64,000 nt of DNA from CAMCXE01 sp046347475 (lineage in GTDB: Bacteria; Pseudomonadota; Gammaproteobacteria; Pseudomonadales; Cellvibrionaceae), in assembly GCA_046347475.1 (NCBI GenBank), contig JAXMGD010000002.1, positions 62,001-126,000 of the forward strand, read 5' to 3'. Below, one piece after another: positions 60,001 through 64,000 of this stretch (position 1 is its first letter; each line of letters opens with the position of its first letter). The translations under genes and the position numbers were made by a program. The notes under the pieces are model-generated. The model ran no database searches. It was not told the origin of the DNA and saw only the letters and a list, made by a program, of their open reading frames with translations.

Positions 60001-61186
60001 AAATACTCACACCGGTATAACCGCCCAGCCAAATTAACTGCTTGTCATCCTCAAATAAACTTTCCACGGCACGGGTACGCAGCCCATTGGTTTGGCCAGG
60101 TTGGTGAATATAATTGCGAATATGCTCGGTAGCGCGATTAAAATAATTTACGCCGCGGGGAAATAGACCCACCCAAATATCACCGTCCCGGTCATTAAAA
60201 ATAATGCGCGTATTATTGCTACTAAGACTGCGGTTGCGATCCTGTTGCAAACCCACGGCAACAAATTGATTATCGTCCTCCTGAAATATAAATAAACCCT
60301 CGCGGTCGGTGGCCACCCACACCACGCCGTTTAAGTCAACGGCTATATCCTGCACACGGGCTTTCGAGGCCACGCCATTGCTATTTTTTTGTGGCGGGTA
60401 GTGGGTAATGGAGGATAAGTCGGCCTCAATACGGCTGATTCCAGCCGCCGTCCCCACCCACAAGCGACCCTGGCGGTCTTCCGCTATGGCGCTTACGCTC
60501 GGGTGAATAAGCCGTTCGGCGCCGTAATGCTCCAGGCTGACAAGGGTGTTGCGGGTATCGGCGGGTATGTCGTCGAGCCTGAATAAGCCATTCTCAGCCG
60601 TCCCGATCCACACCCTGTGGCGACTATCCACTTCGAGGCTGCGAATGGGCGGCAGCGCCATGGGCTGAGTGCGCAGATGAGCAAAGGTGCGGCTGGCCGG
60701 ATCGAACACATCCAGGCCACGGGCGGTTCCCACCAGTAGGCGATTGTTTGCATCTACTGCGAGGGCGCGCACATAGTTATCGGCCAGGGAGGTGCTAAGG
60801 GTAGGATCGTTGAGAAAACACTCGAATGCTTCGGTCGCTGGCAGGTACCGGTTTAGGCCCTGCTGGGTGCCAATCCACAGTGCGCCGGTGTAGTCCACCA
60901 CCATGGATAAAACATAGTTGCCGCACAAAGCGCCAGAACCTGGGGTACCGCCGTGGAAAAACACAAACTGGTGACCGTCGTAACGGGCCAAACCATTCTC
61001 GCCCCCCACCCAAATAAAACCCTGCTGATCCTGCGCTATGGCGTTTACTGCACTGATGTTGTCTTGCAAACGGCTGGCTTCATCGGTGAGCAAGTGCCGA
61101 AAGGAGGGCACGGGTGCCGAATAGCCGCGCAGCGGCAGGCACGCCAGCAGACAAAACATCGCCATTCGAAGCAGCAGTGACAACAA
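57023..61186 (-). CDS. Giant propeller-type hybrid histidine kinase, acceptor His replaced
   Basis: This encodes 1,387 residues. A signal peptide precedes two periplasmic beta-propellers made of Reg_prop repeats (~30-690; repeated W.GT..GL.R/Y and NGD.WIGT blocks). A Y_Y_Y domain follows (~700-770), one membrane helix (~780-800), a HisKA-like dimerisation domain, an HATPase domain (NLVTNAIKYT, SDTGVGI, GPGLGLSICQQL), a receiver (~1095-1205; Asp in ILLDIMMPGLSG) and a C-terminal GAF-like region (~1225-1387). The H box reads SQELRAPLNGII, so Gln845 stands where the phospho-acceptor His is expected. The ATP-binding site looks intact. Family members of this layout usually sense polysaccharide fragments. 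The output here may be phosphatase-like, work through a partner kinase, or be lost. Confidence 0.9.
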   Translation of the reverse strand: MLSLLLRMAMFCLLACLPLRGYSAPVPSFRHLLTDEASRLQDNISAVNAIAQDQQGFIWVGGENGLARYDGHQFVFFHGGTPGSGALCGNYVLSMVVDYTGALWIGTQQGLNRYLPATEAFECFLNDPTLSTSLADNYVRALAVDANNRLLVGTARGLDVFDPASRTFAHLRTQPMALPPIRSLEVDSRHRVWIGTAENGLFRLDDIPADTRNTLVSLEHYGAERLIHPSVSAIAEDRQGRLWVGTAAGISRIEADLSSITHYPPQKNSNGVASKARVQDIAVDLNGVVWVATDREGLFIFQEDDNQFVAVGLQQDRNRSLSSNNTRIIFNDRDGDIWVGLFPRGVNYFNRATEHIRNYIHQPGQTNGLRTRAVESLFEDDKQLIWLGGYTGVSIFDPQLQSFRHLTSDDAPVEGVISLAQAPDGDMWMGTWSAGLYRYSQQTGRFKQYLSAPQPSALGSDFIWHLLVDPQGRLWVGTEDGGLNLYEPASDSFRHFVHQADNPKTISNNFVWNMVVADAEHLWLATSGGLNYFNTKTFEVEPFKPGLEKNYGLKSQFLVELMVHSNGDLWIGTQDQGIAILNARTGALKTITTQDGLAAAYVSSLVEDDEHNVWAATVSGISLLSADGTHIKNYDLNNGLVGNGYNRDTGLKDRSGGIYIGGTEGLNYFKPGELIVNRRAPNVLLTGCYVREQNWLKAGNQTPLQLSFEQNSLKFVYSAMSFRASQNNLYQTQLVGLETDWTAPIALNSVNYNNLLPGSYELHVRGANSDGTWSEQYLRVPFVIAPPPWRTTWAYCAYATLALFVLTMAILLHRRHLQLSNEQALNSKLNSLDKMKDAFLANTSQELRAPLNGIIGLAQSLLDGSVNQLDAQSRHTLNVIVASGRRLAHLVDDLLDSAKLMGQQLELEKTPINLYSLVSHVSSLLQPMAAQKNLLLLNQVAKSTPAVLADEARIQQVLMNLVTNAIKYTEKGRIDIIAQISEQEIAISVSDTGVGINLVDLKTIFQPFSQVMDNNTHKSRGPGLGLSICQQLVELHGGRLTVSSEVGQGSIFKFTLPRVEGGLVSKKINSSKMDEPLPMLDTYIAEHKTTNHHHLRKILMVDDDHVSRLVVSKMLAAEPFTLIEASSGEEALVLLQADPAIDLILLDIMMPGLSGFTICQQIREQFNAAHLPIVLITSKDMPDDVVRGFSSGASGYIIKPINKAYIVKLIYQQLAWVDNSPLLESATIEMYELFRSLILTYSPGQTPIDRMAELLVAFKQGFRLTKVLGIWRLRQQQFETLYSDPACPVKPIHGSNRVRKLTQLVKALDQQRLLTPLNEGDLETLADYLPAQTIKEWVMVPLVYEGHCLGAIAVGAQEAWPKHDLTLFTEAKPFCVAALLPLLADRV

Positions 61187-61318
61187 GGATTGCTCTCTTT
61201 TTATAATTTCCCAGGCCTAAGCCTCTACCACCGCACAGGCGCGCAGCACTCTTTGGAGTATAGACGGGCTTAGCGACAGCACCGGGCATCTGCCTAGGCC
61301 CACTTTTGCCAGGCGAAA

Positions 61319-61348
61319 AAAAACCGCTGGATCGCTCCAGCGGTTTTT
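61319..61348 (-). terminator. Rho-independent terminator of groESL
   Basis: AAAAACCGCTGGA-TCGC-TCCAGCGGTTTTT, with A/T runs on both sides, lying 22 bases after the groEL stop. Works for the leftward groES-groEL transcript. Confidence 0.9.
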
Positions 61349-61369
61349 AAGTTGCCTTTGAGGGCTTTA

Positions 61370-63013
61370 TTACATCATGCCGCCCATGCCGCCCATGCCG
61401 CCATGGCCAGCATCTGGAGCCGCAGCCTTGTCAGAAGGTGCATCGGCAATCATAGCTTCAGTCGTGATCATCAAGCCTGCGATAGAGCCAGCGGCTTGCA
61501 GTGCGGAGCGAGTTACTTTGGCAGGATCCAAAATACCCATTTCCAACATATCGCCGTACACGCCAGTGGCAGCGTTGTAGCCGTAGTTAGCAGCGCCGGA
61601 GGCTTTCACCTTGTCAGCCACCACAGAGCCTTCTTCGCCAGCGTTGGCAACGATTTGACGCAGAGGTGCTTCCATGGCGCGGCGAGCAATGCCGATACCG
61701 GCGTTTTGGTCTTCGTTGTCGCCACGCAGATCAACAATAGCGGCCACAGCGCGGATCAAAGCGGTACCACCGCCAGGCACTACGCCTTCTTCAACCGCGG
61801 CGCGGGTAGCGTGCAGCGCATCTTCTACGCGGGCTTTTTTCTCGCGCATTTCAACTTCGGTAGCCGCACCTACTTTAATTACCGCAACACCGCCTGCGAG
61901 TTTGGCAACGCGCTCTTGCAGTTTTTCACGGTCGTAGTCAGAGCTGGTGTCTTCGATTTGAATGCGGATTTGGTTAACGCGCGCTTTGATGCTCTCAGCG
62001 TCGCCATTGCCATCCACAATGGTGGTGTTCTCTTTAGACATAGTCACGCGCTTGGCTTGACCTAAGTGCTCTAAAGAGGTGCCTTCTAAATCAAGGCCGA
62101 TTTCTTCGGAGATCACAGTAGCGCCAGTTAATACAGCGATGTCTTGCAACATGGCTTTACGGCGGTCGCCGAAGCCAGGCGCTTTACACGCAGAAACTTT
62201 AACGATGCCGCGCATGTTGTTCACAACCAAGGTTGCCAACGCCTCGCCTTCAACGTCTTCAGCTACGATAACCAATGGCTTGCCAGACTTGGCAACGGCT
62301 TCTAACACGGGCAACAACTCGCGGATGTTAGAGATTTTTTTGTCGACCAACAGGATGAAGGGGCTTTCCAGCTCAACGTTCATGCTCTCTTGGTTGTTGA
62401 TGAAGTAAGGCGACAGGTAGCCGCGATCAAACTGCATACCCTCAACCAAATCAAGCTGGTTCTCAAGGCCTGAACCTTCTTCAACGGTGATCACACCTTC
62501 TTTACCCACTTTTTCCATAGCTTCAGCAATGATGGCGCCTACAGAAGCATCGGAGTTGGCAGAGATGGTGCCCACTTGTGCGATAGATTTGGTGTCGGTG
62601 CAGGGCTGAGCGATGGATTTGATGTGCGCAACAGCGGCAACAACGGCTTTATCAATACCGCGTTTTAAATCCATAGGGTTCATGCCAGCGGCGACGGCTT
62701 TTAAGCCTTCGTTGACAATCGCCTGGGCCAGAACGGTAGCAGTAGTAGTACCGTCACCGGCTTCGTCAGACGCTTGTGAGGCCACTTCTTTGAGCATTTG
62801 TGCGCCCATGTTTTCGAATTTGTCTTTTAATTCAATATCTTTGGCTACCGATACACCGTCTTTAGTTACGGTGGGTGCGCCGAAGGATTTATCTAATACA
62901 ACATTGCGACCCTTGGGGCCGAGGGTGGCTTTTACGGCGTCGGCCAAGATGTTTACACCGACCAACATTTTTTGACGGGCTTTATCGCCAAACAATACGT
63001 CTTTAGCTGCCAT
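61370..63013 (-). CDS. groEL: Chaperonin GroEL
   Basis: GroEL forms the double-ring folding chamber with GroES. The 547 residues have the standard start MAAKDVLFGDKARQKML, LGPKGRNVVLDKSFGAPT, DGTTTATVLAQAI, the ATPase-associated VEEGVVPGGGTALIRA, and the flexible Gly-Met tail GGMGGMGGMM. Length and sequence are normal. It follows groES by 44 bases and ends in the terminator at 61319. Confidence 0.99.
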   Translation of the reverse strand: MAAKDVLFGDKARQKMLVGVNILADAVKATLGPKGRNVVLDKSFGAPTVTKDGVSVAKDIELKDKFENMGAQMLKEVASQASDEAGDGTTTATVLAQAIVNEGLKAVAAGMNPMDLKRGIDKAVVAAVAHIKSIAQPCTDTKSIAQVGTISANSDASVGAIIAEAMEKVGKEGVITVEEGSGLENQLDLVEGMQFDRGYLSPYFINNQESMNVELESPFILLVDKKISNIRELLPVLEAVAKSGKPLVIVAEDVEGEALATLVVNNMRGIVKVSACKAPGFGDRRKAMLQDIAVLTGATVISEEIGLDLEGTSLEHLGQAKRVTMSKENTTIVDGNGDAESIKARVNQIRIQIEDTSSDYDREKLQERVAKLAGGVAVIKVGAATEVEMREKKARVEDALHATRAAVEEGVVPGGGTALIRAVAAIVDLRGDNEDQNAGIGIARRAMEAPLRQIVANAGEEGSVVADKVKASGAANYGYNAATGVYGDMLEMGILDPAKVTRSALQAAGSIAGLMITTEAMIADAPSDKAAAPDAGHGGMGGMGGMM

Positions 63014-63057
63014 GATATTTTCCTACCTAATTCAGTGAGTTGTTAATAAACGAGAAA

Positions 63058-63348
63058 TTAAACAAGTACGGCTTTGATGTCGTTTTCGCTGAGGATAACC
63101 AGCTCTTCGCCGTCAACCTCAATGGTGTCACTGCCGGCGTATTTGCCGAACACCACAACATCACCCACTTTGACGTCCACAGGACGCACATCGCCGTTAT
63201 CCAAAACTTTACCGGTACCTACCGCAACGATAACACCTTGATTGGGTTTCTCTTTCGCAGAGCCAGGCAACACAATGCCGCCTGCCGTTTTGGTTTCTTC
63301 TTCCTTGCGACGTACTACAACACGATCGTGTAAAGGACGGATTTTCAT
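63058..63348 (-). CDS. groES: Co-chaperonin GroES
   Basis: This is the ten-kilodalton lid of the GroEL chamber. The 96 residues from ATG 63348 begin MKIRPLHDRVVVRRKEEE and contain the mobile-loop sequence KTAGGIVLPGSAKEKPNQG and the end LSENDIKAVLV. A longer frame upstream is not family-like, and the GGAGAACC box fits this ATG. First gene of the groES-groEL operon. No CIRCE element was seen; a sigma-32 promoter is expected in the 63349-63500 region, but I could not place it with confidence. Confidence 0.98.
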   Translation of the reverse strand: MKIRPLHDRVVVRRKEEETKTAGGIVLPGSAKEKPNQGVIVAVGTGKVLDNGDVRPVDVKVGDVVVFGKYAGSDTIEVDGEELVILSENDIKAVLV

Positions 63349-63514
63349 TAATGGTTCTCCAAAGTAACAATGGTCAGTGGAAATACTTAGCCGAGCCAAG
63401 TAGTAAATTTAAGGCCCGAGGAGCTTGCCGGTTGGCCAAATTCCTCAGCGCTTTTTGGTGTGGTCGGAAAATGGGTGCAGGAAAGAGGATTTCAACACCC
63501 AGAGTTAAATAATT

Positions 63515-63976
63515 TTATGGGCGGGGGCCAATGCGCGGGTTTTGCTTGGTCTCGTCAACCCACTCGCCCTCAATCACATCGCCCTGCGCCGAGCGCCCCC
63601 GCTCATCAAAACCCGACCGGCCAGCACCAAACCCCTGCTGGGTGGAACGCCAGCTGCTAGCGCTTGCGGCCCAGCGGCCAGACAAGCGCGTTTGAGTGGC
63701 GGGAATCAACAGCAACAGGGCTAACAGGTCGGTCAGCGTACCGGGGATAATCAACAACAGCGCCGCCCCCACTCTGGCCAGCGGCCCTGTAAGCGCCACA
63801 CCGGCAGCACCCTGGCGCAAACTGCGCAGATGCTCACCTAGGCCGCGCAATAAATAACTGCCTAGCACAATAGCGATTAGCCAGCTGAGCAACAGCCCAC
63901 CCAGCCCAATCCAATGGCTTAAAAGCCAAGCCACCACCAGTTCAAGGCACAACCACACGCCTATTATTCTGCCCAT
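63515..63976 (-). CDS. fxsA: FxsA family membrane protein
   Basis: This encodes 153 residues from ATG 63976 (a GTG one codon earlier is possible). Three or four hydrophobic segments: LCLELVVAWLLSHWIGL, LLLSWLIAIVLGSYLL, and the family signature LLLIIPGTLTDLLALLLLIP. A hydrophilic Gly/Arg-rich tail follows. In E. coli FxsA is encoded next to groES, and the same neighbourhood is kept here. Its function is poorly understood; in E. coli it is tied to phage F exclusion of T7. Confidence 0.92.
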   Translation of the reverse strand: MGRIIGVWLCLELVVAWLLSHWIGLGGLLLSWLIAIVLGSYLLRGLGEHLRSLRQGAAGVALTGPLARVGAALLLIIPGTLTDLLALLLLIPATQTRLSGRWAASASSWRSTQQGFGAGRSGFDERGRSAQGDVIEGEWVDETKQNPRIGPRP

Positions 63977-64000
63977 CACCTGTATCTCATCAGTGGCTAA

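Noticed and set aside
63349..63480. Heat-shock (sigma-32) promoter or CIRCE upstream of groES
   Set aside because: Only loose partial matches were found and no CIRCE inverted repeat, so no promoter feature is listed.

Overview
The window looks like a chromosome segment of a polysaccharide-degrading gammaproteobacterium, most likely a Cellvibrio or Saccharophagus relative (Cellvibrionaceae). This rests on poly-serine linkers in secreted lipoproteins, a GH10 xylanase, a lipoprotein-type GH9 enzyme, UxuA mannonate dehydratase, a xylose-dehydrogenase-like SDR, paired PilS/PilR, and the fxsA-groES-groEL arrangement. No rRNA, tRNA, CRISPR array or intact transposase was seen.

Layout. (1) 1-1602 is the 3' part of an allophanate hydrolase gene. 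(2) 1603-5519 is a visibly AT-richer accessory stretch with a small lipoprotein, a NIPSNAP gene broken by one nonsense codon, a membrane-anchored HExxH metallopeptidase, and about 1.5 kb of palindromes and long inverted repeats. (3) 5520-10942 is a divergent cluster: a YcnI/DUF1775 protein with a polyserine lipoprotein on the minus strand, facing a DUF4266 lipoprotein, a DUF3570 barrel fused to a Met/His-rich second barrel, and ApbE on the plus strand. I read it as a cell-envelope, probably copper-linked and flavin-linked system. (4) 11029-21333 is mostly housekeeping: an alpha/beta hydrolase lipoprotein, the plsC-like/dinG/yqcC/mgsA run, a REC-GGDEF-REC diguanylate cyclase, msrA with a methyltransferase, and a Ppx/GppA phosphatase with a J-domain protein. 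(5) 21482-24017 is a P-type ATPase gene broken by closely spaced frameshifts. After it comes 1.8 kb of decayed coding sequence bracketed by two direct repeats.

(6) 25856-33105 carries a PAS hybrid histidine kinase, a 46-codon ORF with a strong ribosome-binding site, secF and secD (without yajC), and a periplasmic solute-binding-like protein. (7) 33190-48373 is the secreted-enzyme zone: GH10 xylanase, an RND/MMPL exporter with a SelW-like thioredoxin-fold protein, a double-FHA membrane protein, a 1,817-residue lipoprotein with one uninterrupted run of 243 serines, and the GH9 lipoprotein. (8) 48374-53549 holds the SDR, a FadR-type GntR regulator, uxuA and nadE. (9) 53692-56720 is pilS-pilR. 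(10) 57023-61186 is a giant propeller-type hybrid kinase whose expected phospho-acceptor histidine is a glutamine. (11) 61370-63976 is groEL, groES and fxsA.

The sugar genes fit a plant-cell-wall lifestyle: the xylanase and GH9 enzyme release oligosaccharides, and UxuA with the SDR feed uronic acids and pentoses into central metabolism under the GntR regulator. Three dispersed repeat families link distant parts of the window: a MITE-like element with inverted ends (4441, 44938, half copy 56740), a GTGGGCAAC/GTTGCCCAC palindrome family, and a TGCGAC-N5-GTCGCA palindrome in two unrelated divergent promoter regions.
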